Shown: positions 53,733 through 64,000 of the stretch, one piece after another | How the letters are laid out: the number at the start of each line of letters is the position of its first letter | Numbering within the stretch: position 1 is the stretch's first letter | Made by a program: the position numbers and the translations under genes | The notes under the pieces: generated by a model | Database searches by the model: none | What the model was told of the DNA's origin: nothing | Seen by the model: only the letters and a program-made list of their open reading frames with translations | Source of the DNA: Hysterium pulicare CBS 123377 | Lineage: Eukaryota; Ascomycota; Dothideomycetes; Hysteriales; Hysteriaceae | Assembly (NCBI GenBank): GCA_000467715.1 | Contig: AJFK01000289.1 | Coordinates: 22,052-86,051, forward strand | Direction of reading: 5' to 3' | Length of the DNA stretch: 64,000 nt

Positions 53733-55622
53733 CTAGTAAGCAGTATGAAACGGCGAGTTGTTACGTCCATCTGAAGAATCGGGAAGACGCTGTTGTCGCC
53801 GAGGACGTCCTCTAGCACGAACTTCTATCTCATCCGTGTGAACGATCTCCGTAGTGGTTGTCACCGCCGGTGGGGGCCCGAAAGTTCCAAACTGGTTCGC
53901 TGCACCACGACGACGAGCCCTACGTCCGGCTTCCTGACGAGTTTCGTCCGTAAGTTCACGAGTATGCTCTCCAATAACCGTAATGAGACCCATGGTGGCA
54001 GCTTGAGGAGCGCGCTGAGCAAATCTACGAGTCTGCTCACGCTGACGCTCATTCATGAGTTCTATAGGATTATTCGTTTGAGCTGGTAGCGGGCGATAAT
54101 ATGAATTGGTCCTATGTCCTCGTAAGAAATTCCTATCGAGGGGTGGTGGTTCTCTCAGCCGCTCTAGTTGGTCACGCATACGTGCATCTCGGACTTGAGA
54201 TTCCTCCTCTGCCGGACTACGGGAGCGAGCATTCCGAGGGTGGGCGGAGCGACGCTCTGGTGGGAGGAAGCGTTCGCGGTCGGGACTTATTGAGCTACCG
54301 CGGAGACCGTGAGGGGCGATGTTGCGGCGGAATTGGGTCTGTAGAGCTTCGTGTTCGGACCAGTATAGTTCTCGATTCTCGATAGGGATGACCGGACCGA
54401 GTGATATGCGACGGCGTGGTCTGGCCGGAATACGATTGATGGATGCGGTCGTAGCAGACATATCTTCTGGGATCATGGGAAGATCAGGTTCCATCATCAG
54501 ATCATGTACATATGCGTCAAAGCCGGAGCGTACACCCGTCTCATGCGTTACTCTAGTCGAGGATGTTCGGTCAACTTCACGACCCTCAACTCCTCGACGA
54601 ACAGTATACCTTAATCGGCGCGGCCGGTTTGACGTTAGAAAAACTCTCGAGGAAGACTGCTGCCTCGAATTTACAGCAAGCGCTTCGTGGCTATTTGAGG
54701 ACAATGGAAATTCGACTGGAATGTCTAGCTCCGACTCTGTATCGGCACGAGAGGTAGGCAGTATTGGATATCGTACAGTTTCTCGAGAGCCACCTCCAAC
54801 TGTCGAATTTCCATCTGATGCCCGAGCCCGGCCACAGAATTGTTGTTCGACATTTCCTCCAACGTCTCTAAGTTCTAGAACGGCAGTTAGAGCTCGAGGA
54901 TCGTCTTCTCCGTCATTGAAAGAGTCTGTTGAAGGGAGAGATATGTGGTCATCCCCTTCTTCTCGGTCGTTGAATGGATCCGTCGATGCGAGAGACTCTT
55001 GGTCATCTCCTGGGAGCATACGTTGGAAGTCTGGCAGCACAGCCCCAGGGTGCTCAGGTTCCGTTATGCCGGCACGGAACCAGCCATGGCCCGAAACAAG
55101 TTCCTGTGTGGGAGAATCTGGAGCAGGAGATGAGGAGAGCCTAGCCCATCTAATACCGCGGCCCACACTATAGTTGACAAAAGTTAGACCACATTTTCTT
55201 CTAATCAAAATGGAACGAAGGGCCCTCAAGAGACATATTAAAACTACTCACAGATCTTGAACAACTGCTCGAACTCCATTTGAACGCCTAGGCACTGTCA
55301 AATTGATCTGAGCCGGGGCAGAGGACCGTCCTATGGATTTATTAGAACTACTTCAAAGTGTTGATGTTTGTCATGATGAGGGACACATACGTTGATTTTG
55401 TAATGCATCAAATTCGTTGATCATCCTCTCCTCATCAGCGACCGTATAGTCTCCCATAAAAGACAAAGTATGTGGATAGCGCCAACCCGGTGTGTGATAC
55501 AGGGTAGGATCATGGTCATTCTCAATCTCTTCATCTGACTCTTGATCTGGAAGCGGTTGGGTCCGAAATGGCGCATTTTCTCGTGCCCGGAAATCGCTGT
55601 AAGTGCGTCTTGGTCGGTCCAT
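53733..55622 (-). CDS. Arg/Ser-rich hypothetical protein
   Basis: Minus-strand exons 55622..55391, 55330..55252 and 55167..53733 give 581 residues. The first acceptor (55331) is chosen at the second possible site because the nearer one leads to a stop. The protein is hydrophilic and mostly disordered. It has a short near-repeat (DDQESLASTDPFNDREE and DDHISLPSTDSFNDGED), then Arg-rich stretches, a region likely to form helices (ELMNERQREQTRRFAQRAPQ), and a basic end (RARGRPRRQQRLPDSSDGR) with an AT-hook-like RGRP. No enzyme or known domain is recognised. The long plus-strand frame over it (54319-55173) is an antisense shadow. A nuclear role is possible from the basic tail but unproven. Confidence 0.75.
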
Positions 55623-56861
55623 GGTGCAAGGACAGCCCGGATGGTGGTGGGTGGAAGTAAAGAATTAGGTCTTTGGAGTGTGGCGGTGAGAGCATAAGTA
55701 GGCATACCCTCGAGTGAAAGTCCAGATGATGTTTAGATACGCGGGCCGTTCGGGCGTCTTCGTGAATGAGAACATTTTAAGCAGTGCAAACGCGTGATAC
55801 ACAGGGACTGCCCCTGAGTGGACTTTTCTTTTCGGTTGCACTCGGCAACATAGAAAGTCATCAACGCGACACGTCCTCTTCTCACTAGCACCCATTGCTG
55901 CCTAGCAATAAGACTTAGAGCAAGAAAAGAGATAGACTCAATGAATGAAAAAGCAGACTATGAAATAACATTCGAGGGCTTATAATGATTGAAAACTATA
56001 TGTCGATGATGGTAATACAGAAGAATGGACGTTAAGTTCTACCCCATTTCGAGTGAATGGTTAGCCTGTTTACCTCCTGAGATGAACCAGGAGCCTGTAA
56101 ATGAACGGTGAGCGAATTTGGGAATTGGCAACCCCAATGATGATAGTCATCAATGCTACAAACAGAGGAACACCACGATAATAGCTCTTGAAACCTGCTG
56201 CTCGTATCGGGAGCTGCTCCTGCATTCAATGAGCTTGTAGCCTTTGGTTTACTTCCTAAGCTAGAGGCGTATCAAACTGATCGAGGCACGGAGCGGCACA
56301 GAGGTAAAGATTATTGCTGTCACTCTGGTTTAGGCGATGGCTTGGACTTCAGTAGGATGAAGATGAAGGAAACGGTATTGGATCTAGGAAAACCGTCGGG
56401 TCGGTTAGACTTGCCCGTTCAAACCACTACTCTTTAGGCTGTTGAACTTTCGACATCTCGCAACAAATTTTTCGGAGAGGTATTGTTATGCCTCTTACTA
56501 TTTACTTTACTTCTCTATATATATCTAATCATTAAGTTATTACTATTAGAATATATAATAATTTTCTCTAGCTACTTTCCTTATACTAAAAATCAGGTTT
56601 CAAGAAAGTGGTACTTATATTATCCCCGAAACGCGGTAAAAGGCATATAAGCTACTTGGTCTAGTGCAAACTGCTACGCTGAATATATCAACCTTCGACT
56701 GGTTGTCGAAGCATACCTCAGCGGTATTGCAATGCAGAAACCTATCCTATTCCTCAAACAAACTATCCTCCAAAGGATCCCTCAATATCAGATCGGCTTT
56801 TCTTCTAGTTCAAGTTCATGCTAGAGCCTTTCTACACCATGAAGAACCCGCTGGCGATAAT
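55623..56861. other. Intergenic stretch, no gene seen
   Basis: This covers the promoter side of the Arg-rich protein gene and the 3' flank of the LRR-type gene. It is AT-rich around 56490-56600. Short frames carry no recognisable features. Confidence 0.55.
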
Positions 56862-58416
56862 TCACCTATAATCCAGTATCCGCTCCTCACTCCAAAACTC
56901 ATCATCCTCCGTGCTGATTTCTCGAACCGACTCACATTTTACCGCTTTGATTTTTCCATGCGATCTCTCAAGTCGATATAGCAACCTGCCGTTTTGAGTA
57001 TGCCACCCAATGTACTCCAAACTATCCGGGACCGTTGGAAAGTCATCCAAGAAGTCCTCTGAAAGTGGCTTTCCCTTCTCATCGGACATTCGTAGGGCCT
57101 GGATCTTGGTCTCGCTGGGTAGGTGTCGGATCATAGTTCTCTAACCAGCTGTTAGTATCGAAACGCCTCCAATTTTTTATTATATTGAACAAGAGTACCT
57201 ACCAGATCATCTTCGTCCATCGGATCTGGATTGCGCCACTCATTGTTCTCGTCCCGCCAGGAAGTATTACCCGTCTCGAGATCGATTCCGAATTCTTTTA
57301 GACTCGGCAGTTGTGGCAAGAGACATTTGACCGCATCAGAAATGCTAACAGCTGGCTGCTCCTCATCGGCATCGTCTGGATCATCAAACCTTGCATTCGA
57401 CGTTCGCCATATCAAAACACCCGGAAAGAGCTCCAGACATCTCAATGTCCTTGCTGCATTCGGAATATGCTTGAGCTGGGCGGGAAAAGTATTGTCGAGG
57501 CGGATATGCTCAATCGGTCGCGCTGCGGAAGGTGAAAGGAAGTCCACAAGGCCGCCCAGGCGTCCATAGCCCGATATACGCAGGGAGTGGAGGATTGGTA
57601 AGATTGTATCAGTGAGCCCCAATTCCTCGCCGTAATCTGATTGTAGACTTGGGCTGAGGTTCAATATCGTCGGATGCCTGGCGAGAAATGACGAGAACGC
57701 TTCTGGCTCTGAGTTGTAGGCGCTGATTGAGAATGTTGTTAGATGAGGGAAATCGAAGTCCCAAGTTATGCCTTTCAGTCGACACCCTTCTAGGTCACAG
57801 CTAGGGAAGCTCAGGATCAAAGTTTCTAGATTAGGACTGCTTTGTAGTAATTGTTCGATTGCAGCACCGTCATCACCATGTGCGCCAGCTGCGTCAATCT
57901 TGAGAGTCTTCAGATTCGGGAACGAGACCGATTGTGGGGGTGGAGCCTTGATGGAGGTCAGCGTTGGGAAGATGAAGATAAGAAGATGAGACTCGCAGTT
58001 TCATGAACTTCATGGGTATAGAATGATAGATCTAGTCTCTTCAACGTCGTCGCAGAGGCCCATAAAGCATCCCAAAATGCCTGGGTCCGCACGATCTCAC
58101 TGTCGTTCGTGTATCCGCCCCAGCTGAACGATTCTAGCGCTCCTTTTCGACAAACTGTCTTAAGCATCGTTGCGATGTCTTCGCAAACCTGGTTCATCTC
58201 GAGATCCTTGGTTGCATCTGATCTTTCATTACCATTATCATCATCTTCTTCTACTTCTTCTTCTCCATCATCAAAAATCATAATAGTCCTGATACTAGAA
58301 GCTGCAGTTTCGTCCGCTAACAACTGGCTAGCTATCTTTGAAGTCTCCTCGAAGCCACGAATGAATACTTCGTTTCCATTGTTGCCCGTTGGTCTGGTAG
58401 TCTGATTTGTAGTCAT
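56862..58416 (-). CDS. Leucine-rich-repeat protein of the fungal F-box/LRR type (F-box not found)
   Basis: Minus-strand exons 58416..57997, 57946..57203 and 57140..56862 give 480 residues. The first intron (57996..57947) is read as GC-AG: donor GCGAGT, a CTGAC branch site 10 bases before the acceptor, 50 nt in all. It joins FYTHEVHET to APPPQSVSFPNLKTLKIDAA in frame. LRR-like strands include LKRLDLSF, FPNLKTLKI, LETLILSFPSCDLEG, FPHLTTFSI, ILPILHSLRISGYG and LPSLKEFGI. The frame upstream of the chosen ATG is open to an apparent acceptor (acttag, about 58515), so an F-box exon may lie further 5', but none was found. F-box/LRR proteins recruit targets to SCF ubiquitin ligases; here that is inferred only. 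Confidence 0.72.
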
Positions 58417-59191
58417 CGTGAAACGATGTTGGAAGGGAGTCACAATGTGAAAAATCTGGATTCGACGATTAAATCTTTGAGCAAATCTGTTTGCGATGGG
58501 CTTTGTATATGTGCACACCTAAGTAACAACAAAGAAATCAGATAACGCTGGTTGTGCGAAGGTTAGTAGGGATGGTCTTTATGCTTCATAGTGCAAGTAG
58601 GTACTGATGCCTTAAAGTGGGGATTAGAAGCCATACTCAATGAGGAAAATGGTGAGCGTCTTTCATTGGCCACAGGGTGTAACAAGCCTTGCAGTTTATG
58701 ACTCTAGGGATAGCACCCATCTGACCTTTGGAGAGTAAGATTATTCTGGCGTTCCTATTGACAATGGTCGTGTGCATTCTTCCTTGAAAACATCTTGCTG
58801 AGGTCAAAATTATGTCTACGTCTCACACAAAAATACATGGCACGCGATAGCTAAATGCGGAAGCGGATCTGCACGACGTTGAAGAAATTGAATTCAGCAG
58901 GATTGGCAAAGGCGAACTCATCGCTGTACGTTAGGACGAGCCGACGCTTGACAATACGCACATGACATGAAGTTTTCATTATGATTCCCCCATCAATACC
59001 ATAGAAGTTTCGTATTACCTGGGGTAATCGAAAAGCGAGTTTTCAGCAGCCTCGGGCATAGGCACAGTACATTGTCCCAACTTTTGAAAGCTACAAATCC
59101 CAGGCCGCTACCTTGTACGCCGTACTCCAGATCTCCTCTCGAAATAGTGGCTTAAATGAATACAGGAAAGCTCTTGCCGGGACTTCTCCCT
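58417..59191. other. Intergenic stretch, possibly holding a missing 5' exon
   Basis: The first 100 bases, read on the minus strand, continue the LRR gene's frame (FNRRIQIFHIVTPFQHRF) up to a splice-acceptor-like site. No F-box or ATG exon could be identified beyond it. The rest is plain. Confidence 0.45.
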
Positions 59192-60267
59192 TCATTTCTT
59201 GACTCCTTGTGATGCCTTCACAACTACCTGCACCAAACCAGAATATGATTCCAGGAAATCTTGTTTATCGTCATCCTTGGTGTCGCCGCCCTTTTTCGTT
59301 CCTCGCTCCCTTCCTATCATAACAACGCTTGTGGGTCGTTTCGTGCTGCTGGCTTCTCCGAGCTCAGCCCTTGACTTCACGTAGATGTACGGGATATTGT
59401 GATCTTCGCAGAGAACGGGGAGATGTGATATAACATCCATCGGTGAGATATCTGCTGCGATAACGACGACTGCGGAAGGGTCTGTGATGTCGGAGGAGGA
59501 GGGTTTCGAACTCTCTGACTTGCGTAAAGCTTTGACGACTTCTTTCACTCCGCGTTTGAGAGTCTTGTTTTTTGCCGCTGTTACATTCCGGGTTAGCATC
59601 TCAAATTTGCCGACTCCTGCCAATAACGACCATACGGTCTCTGCGAGTTCTCGGAATTGCTATAGAGGAGGTGCCAAAAACAATGTCCTCTTTGATGGTA
59701 TGTTTGCAATCAATCCGAATTGAATTCCAGCCCAACAGGTTGTCAATAGACGCTTCGTGGGCTATTATTGCCGTGTAGAGTAGGAATTATTGGGAGATTG
59801 AAAGTTGAGAAGGAGCAACCGCAGACACACCATCCGCGAGGCCGCCAAGTGCATAAAAGAATGGGTATTTTCGGATTTGGGGATTTCGGGCGCATTTTAT
59901 GCATCGCGAAAGACTAGCAGTACTCACACTTCTTGATAGTTCTCATGATCTTCTTCATCTCCTTCTCATTCTCCGCCAGTGGAAATGCGAAGGGTACTAG
60001 TGCACCAAGAGGCACATCCCTCACCTTCACATCCATATCCACATCGCCGTCTTCGTCAACCTCCGCTTTAGGCTTGCTGACTGTTTTGGTAAGGGCTAAG
60101 TCGAGGGCTTCTGTGGAATCTCCATTCACGGCAGGCTTCGACTTCTTGTCCTTCTTTTCCTTCTTGGCTTTCTTCACCACACCATCGACTTCTGAACGCT
60201 TTTCCTTCTTCTCTTTCTTCTCCTTTCGCTCCCTCTTGTCCTTTTTGTCTGTTATATCCTTCGCCAT
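59192..60267 (-). CDS. NHP2: H/ACA snoRNP protein Nhp2 (L7Ae family)
   Basis: Minus-strand exons 60267..59928 and 59577..59192 give 241 residues. The N-terminus is a long Lys/Glu-rich tract (KRERKEKKEKKEKRSEVD), then a linker and the start of the fold (PLAENEKEMKKIMRTIKK). After a 350-nt intron come AKNKTLKRGVKEVVKALRK, VVIAADISPMDVISHLPVLC, EDHNIPYIYVKSRAELGEA and STKRPTSVVMI, the L7Ae/Nhp2 RNA-binding core. Nhp2 binds H/ACA guide RNAs in the nucleolus and is needed for rRNA pseudouridylation. The intron is about six times longer than the local norm. The conserved block order supports the joint, and a KSAK junction is compatible with the family. Confidence 0.93.
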
Positions 60268-61311
60268 GGTGACTTTTGCGAATTGAATATATTATAGGTA
60301 AAGTCCAATGGATTGTTGGGGTTGGAAGAGGTATTATCTCGGCTTGGAGCTGGGCGTGGTAAACTTTTCAAAATTTCGAGGTTGGCTTGCCGAGCGGAGA
60401 AATTTTAGCGCATTGCCAAGCAATTCACGTCCACGGGTCCCAGCCGGCGCTTTGCTTATGCTAGACCTCATTCGTAGTGCTATTCGTATTTTCTGCATCG
60501 TTTGGGATTAACGAGTTCAAGCAGAAGTATTTCACTTAGATGTTCTGTATACAACCGATGTCACATTTCTGATGGTTCAACTCATGAATGAAAGGGCAAA
60601 TCCGATAATACCAGAAGTGACTTTGCTAGTTATACAGGACTATTTTTCAAACTCAGGTCCGCACACCTGCCTCCTTCCGCCACTGAACAAATTTGAGCGC
60701 AACTTGCGCCTAACTGCCACCGTGACATACCCTCAGACGAACAAAAGCAAGATGAGAGAAGCAAACAGCTGAGCAGGAACAAGCACACAATATGGTATAT
60801 GCAGGTAAAGTCAAGGCCTGGACCAAAGAGAAAAAGAAAAAGCAGAGAGGAGAAAAGTATTAGAGTGCCGCAATAATGCTAGCTAACGAACAGGGGTGAA
60901 AATCACGATCGTGTGGCCAGCCAGTAAAAAGCGCCTTCTAGGGAAGACAGAGGGGTATGAGAGAGTAAGAGAGATATTAGTGAGGTCTAGGCAAAGACCA
61001 ACGGAAGAGCCCGAGCTCGAGTTTGTATAATGCCTCGACCCAGCCCACACCTGATTCGCCATTATCACCCCGTGCTTTGAAATGGAAAAATCAAGCTCAA
61101 AAGGATGAACAAAGAAGGAGATGAAACACTCCGTATATGCAGAACAAAAGAAACCCACTCGAACTCCTTGCCATGCTCCCACATGCAGAGAGGAGATGAC
61201 TAGAGACAGAATCGGAAAGACCAGTCTAAGTTTGAAGGAAAAAGCAAAGGGAACCACCATGATTGGAAGGAAAGACCTCATGAAACTCGTAAAGTAAGCA
61301 TTAGATGTGTA
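60268..61311. other. Intergenic stretch, no gene seen
   Basis: This lies between the NHP2 start and the 3' end of the C2H2 factor gene, and includes the latter's untranslated region. A purine-rich run lies near 60825-60860. No RNA gene is recognised. Confidence 0.55.
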
Positions 61312-64000
61312 TTAGTATGCCACCTGCATCTCCAAAACTTGTACGCCTTGGGATGCCATAGAAGGGGTGGCAGATCCAGACCGCGAGGAAACTGCGTCCT
61401 CATATCCGACGAGGGCTTGCGAATGAAGCTTGAAGGCCTCACCCATAAGTTTCGTAATACTGCGAACGGATTAGTCAATGCTAATGAAAGAATGATGAGA
61501 GTAGCTTACCCCCAAACAACGACCTCGTCGATCATGCTTCCCCAAAGACGAGCCACAGTGGAGCTCAATTTAGCGCCATACACATCCACAGAATCGTCGT
61601 CGAAGAGGTTTCGCAACTTGTTGTACATGGCTAACTCTTCTTCTGTGGCTGGCTCTTCGTCGTGTTCCAGACGATAGAGCCACAAAGTAAGGATAACCAT
61701 AAGGTCCATGCCACAGAGAGGGTGCTCTATACTCCAATTGGTAGCAGAAGTTCTTGCGACCCATCGAATACCCTGCACTGCCGCGACTTCGATGCAGTCA
61801 AAGCATACTTGGATAACTTTGATCATTTCCTGGGAGCGATGGACTTTATCCCGGGCGTTAGTCATCGCAGCAGCAACTTCGTACGAGTCGTGGTATCGTA
61901 GAGCTTCTTGGACCGACTTCAAATCTACGACAAGACGCGCACGAGTGTTTCTATACATGGCCATGGCGTTGAAGATGAGAGGATGTCCTTTGTGAGGAGC
62001 GCTGAGTTGGACAACGACAGTCTCGGGCTCACAGAGCTCGAGAGATTTCTCCCACGTCTCCAGAGCAAGACGGAGCTTGTACTCAGTCACAACATCCTGG
62101 AGTGCCTCAGGACTGCGTTTGTGATACCATACCTCTAGGAAGAGGGCATTGATCATTACACGCGTTGCAAAGGCACTGTAACGAGCCGGATCGCCCTGGA
62201 AGAGATTATCATGCGCCTGACGGAACGTAATGATTTTAGAAGTGGCCAGGCTTTCACGCCATGACTCTTCATCGGATACCTCCATGTTCCAGAGAGACTC
62301 AGAGGACGGGAGTTCCAGAGTGTCGAATTCATTGAATCCCATGGCTGGCGTATGGTTGTAAGTCAACGTCAGCAAGCCAAAGAAGATGTACACAGCATAA
62401 TACGTTCGCCGACACTGTTCATCTTCAATCCACTCCTCGTGGTTGGGCTGCGCTCCTTCTCGTGCTTCTGTTCGAAGCTTGAGCTCGTACCTGTTTCCAG
62501 CGACCATCTGAGATAGATTAGCGACTAGAATATTAAGTGTTGGAAGAAACAACTCACATTGGCTAGTAAGCTTTTGATTGAACAAGCCCACTCCAAGCCT
62601 TTTGGATCACCGCTCCAACTTGCAAAGATCATGTTCAAGAGCGTGCCTTGCATGGTCCACAAGGGGCACTTGCGAGAACTGAAATTTTCCTTATTCTGCA
62701 AAAACTGGTTGACTAGGACTTTGGAGCCGATGTGAAGCATATAAGCCTGATCTTGGTCGAAGATGTACAGTGCACCAATAGACAGAACAGCCAGGAGAAG
62801 CGGCGCGGATACCTCTGTTGGCTGGAACGAGGCTGGGTGGAGGAACGGCAAGTGGTGATGGAACAGATCAAAATACGTTTTCAACAACCGGTTCAACGTG
62901 TTCAAGCTAGGTAAGTGGAAGGTATCCAAAAGGGCATTTTCGCTGTCGAATGTCTTGATATTTTCGAAGATCTTTGCACACTGTTCCTCGGACTCTATCT
63001 GCGGGGCCTTTGTCATCGTCAGCGCCTGACTGGGACCAGGCGACCGGCGGTAGTCGACAGGTGAAACGGGTCCCAACATAGATGGGTACGGTGACAGTGC
63101 TCCAGGTGTCGCAAGACCAGACACTGGCATCGAGCTGTTCATCGACTGAAACGATGGAGCGAGAGCATCACTACCAGACATTTGACGCTCCATGATAGGC
63201 GGTAGCTGATGCGGATGTTGGGCCATTGCGCTTGCGCTGTTGAAAGCCGGGTGTGAGTCTTGGGAACCAGAAATGCTGGACGAGATCGAGTGTGCCTTTG
63301 GCTCGGTCACTGAGTGTGGCAACATGGAATCCCACGGCATTTGGGGCAGGGACACGGCTCCAGGAGCATACGCTACTGAGGGCTCCAACAGAGCAGGACC
63401 GTTCGGGGAGATGATGGTTTGTGGTGTTTCGCCTGCGATCTCTGGCTCTTGGCTTGCCATGGCCTTGTGGTGAAAGTCGGTCATCAACATGGCGGCGGTT
63501 TCAATGTCAACCATCCCATCGCTGCTAGCCTCTATCTGCTCAAGTGTAGCGGTGTCAATTGGCATCGATGTCTTGGATGGACCAGGCACCGATAACTCAG
63601 ACGCCTTCGTGGTTGTTCGTCGCTTGACTTCGCTGTGGAGAGGGACACCACCATCTTTGGCATGGACGGTTCGATCGTGGCGCAACAACAAGTCACGGCG
63701 CACGAATGTGCTACGGCATTTGAGGCATTTGAAAGGTCGCTCTTTGGTATCTGTGTAGATGAGGGGCATTAGCACTTTTGTTTCTGTCTTCCCCGCATCG
63801 CGTCTCGCGACTTGCAGCGAACACTACAACTCTAAATCCGACTACATTCATCGAAGGATGTTACAGAACTTACGCGATCTCTCATGCCTGCTGCGATGCT
63901 CACTTCTGCTGAACGCGCGATTGCAGAACTGACACTTGTACTTCTTCTCGGGGGCGGAGGCAGACTTGCGAGTCGCCGAGGGCGACGAGGAGGCGGAGGC
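61312..64000 (-). CDS. C2H2 zinc-finger transcription factor with fungal-trans domain, 5'-truncated by window edge
   Basis: Minus-strand exons are >64000..63874, 63750..62558, 62507..61510 and 61459..61312; the N-terminus lies beyond the right edge. The 123-nt first intron falls between two fingers and its removal gives a classical pair: CQFCNRAFSRSEHRSRHERSH, with linker TKERPFKC, then CLKCRSTFVRRDLLLRHDRTVH. A Ser/Pro-rich region follows. The fungal-specific transcription-factor domain then starts near LLKTYFDLFHHHLPFLHPASF and continues with SIGALYIFD, MIFASWSGDPKGLEWA, EWIEDEQCRRTYYAVYIFFGL and FNEFDTLELPSS. The C-terminus ends LEMQVAY. This two-finger plus fungal-trans architecture is seen in Pezizomycotina regulators of carbon use and development. 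Targets are unknown. Confidence 0.92.

Noticed and set aside
54319-55173. 284-codon open frame on the plus strand
   Set aside because: It runs antisense to the large exon of the Arg-rich protein gene, is Ser/Arg-heavy because of the opposite strand's codons, and has no family features.
57947-57996. Frameshift by atcttc microsatellite expansion in the LRR gene
   Set aside because: A 50-nt GC-AG intron with branch site explains the frame change with fewer assumptions, though cDNA is needed to decide.
1-64000. CRISPR arrays, operons, integrated virus or intact transposon
   Set aside because: Gene structure is fungal with introns throughout; no regularly spaced repeats, integrase, transposase or reverse-transcriptase motifs were seen.

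Overview
The window is nuclear DNA of a filamentous ascomycete (Pezizomycotina). The evidence is: GT-AG introns mostly 46-85 nt long with CTGAC/CTAAC-type branch sites; a truncated HET-type incompatibility gene; an AA9 lytic polysaccharide monooxygenase; an RTA1-type membrane protein; a DUF1996 secreted protein; and Zn2Cys6 and C2H2 regulators. The set would suit a plant-associated or saprotrophic Leotiomycetes-like fungus, but the sequence alone does not fix the genus. I rebuilt about 25 protein-coding genes by joining exons; most are spliced.

Layout. 0-6 kb: the 3' part of an AT-hook/C2H2 protein, a secreted RNase T1-family protein, and tRNA pseudouridine synthase PUS4. 6-10 kb: a CxxC-rich protein with an EPER repeat tail, and a HET relic. 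10-17 kb: acetoacetyl-CoA synthetase, a nine-exon glyoxalase II, a short-chain dehydrogenase and a GNAT acetyltransferase. 17-27 kb: a protein kinase, the AA9 LPMO, a GPI-type cupredoxin, a UPC2-like Zn2Cys6 factor and the RTA1 protein. 27-31 kb: a repeat-rich spacer, then the DUF1996 protein. 33-39 kb: a Q/P/Y-rich glycine-zipper protein, a single-pass membrane protein and an atypical SDR. 39-44 kb: the divergent pair RPL22/ELG1. 44-49 kb: a gene-poor block with two decayed copies of one unrecognised small gene and a tRNA-like sequence. 49-53 kb: the divergent pair ALB1/UBP1-like deubiquitinase. 53-59 kb: an Arg-rich protein of unknown function and an LRR-type protein. 59-64 kb: NHP2, then a C2H2/fungal-trans factor that runs off the right edge.

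Functional themes. Four genes serve RNA modification or ribosome assembly (PUS4, RPL22, ALB1, NHP2) and one serves replication (ELG1). Three encode secreted or surface proteins suited to life outside the cell (RNase T1-like, AA9, cupredoxin), and DUF1996 is a probable fourth. There is no obvious biosynthetic cluster, virus or intact transposon.

The items most worth a second look are: the two relics of the small 'GGYRYNWE' family with stops explicable by C-to-T change; the RNase T1 homologue with Glu in place of catalytic His40; a 50-nt GC-AG intron; three PIP-box-like motifs in ELG1; the tRNA-like A/B-box sequence near 48 kb; and layered tandem duplications upstream of the DUF1996 gene. No percentages, alignments or database searches were run; all calls come from reading translations and splice signals.
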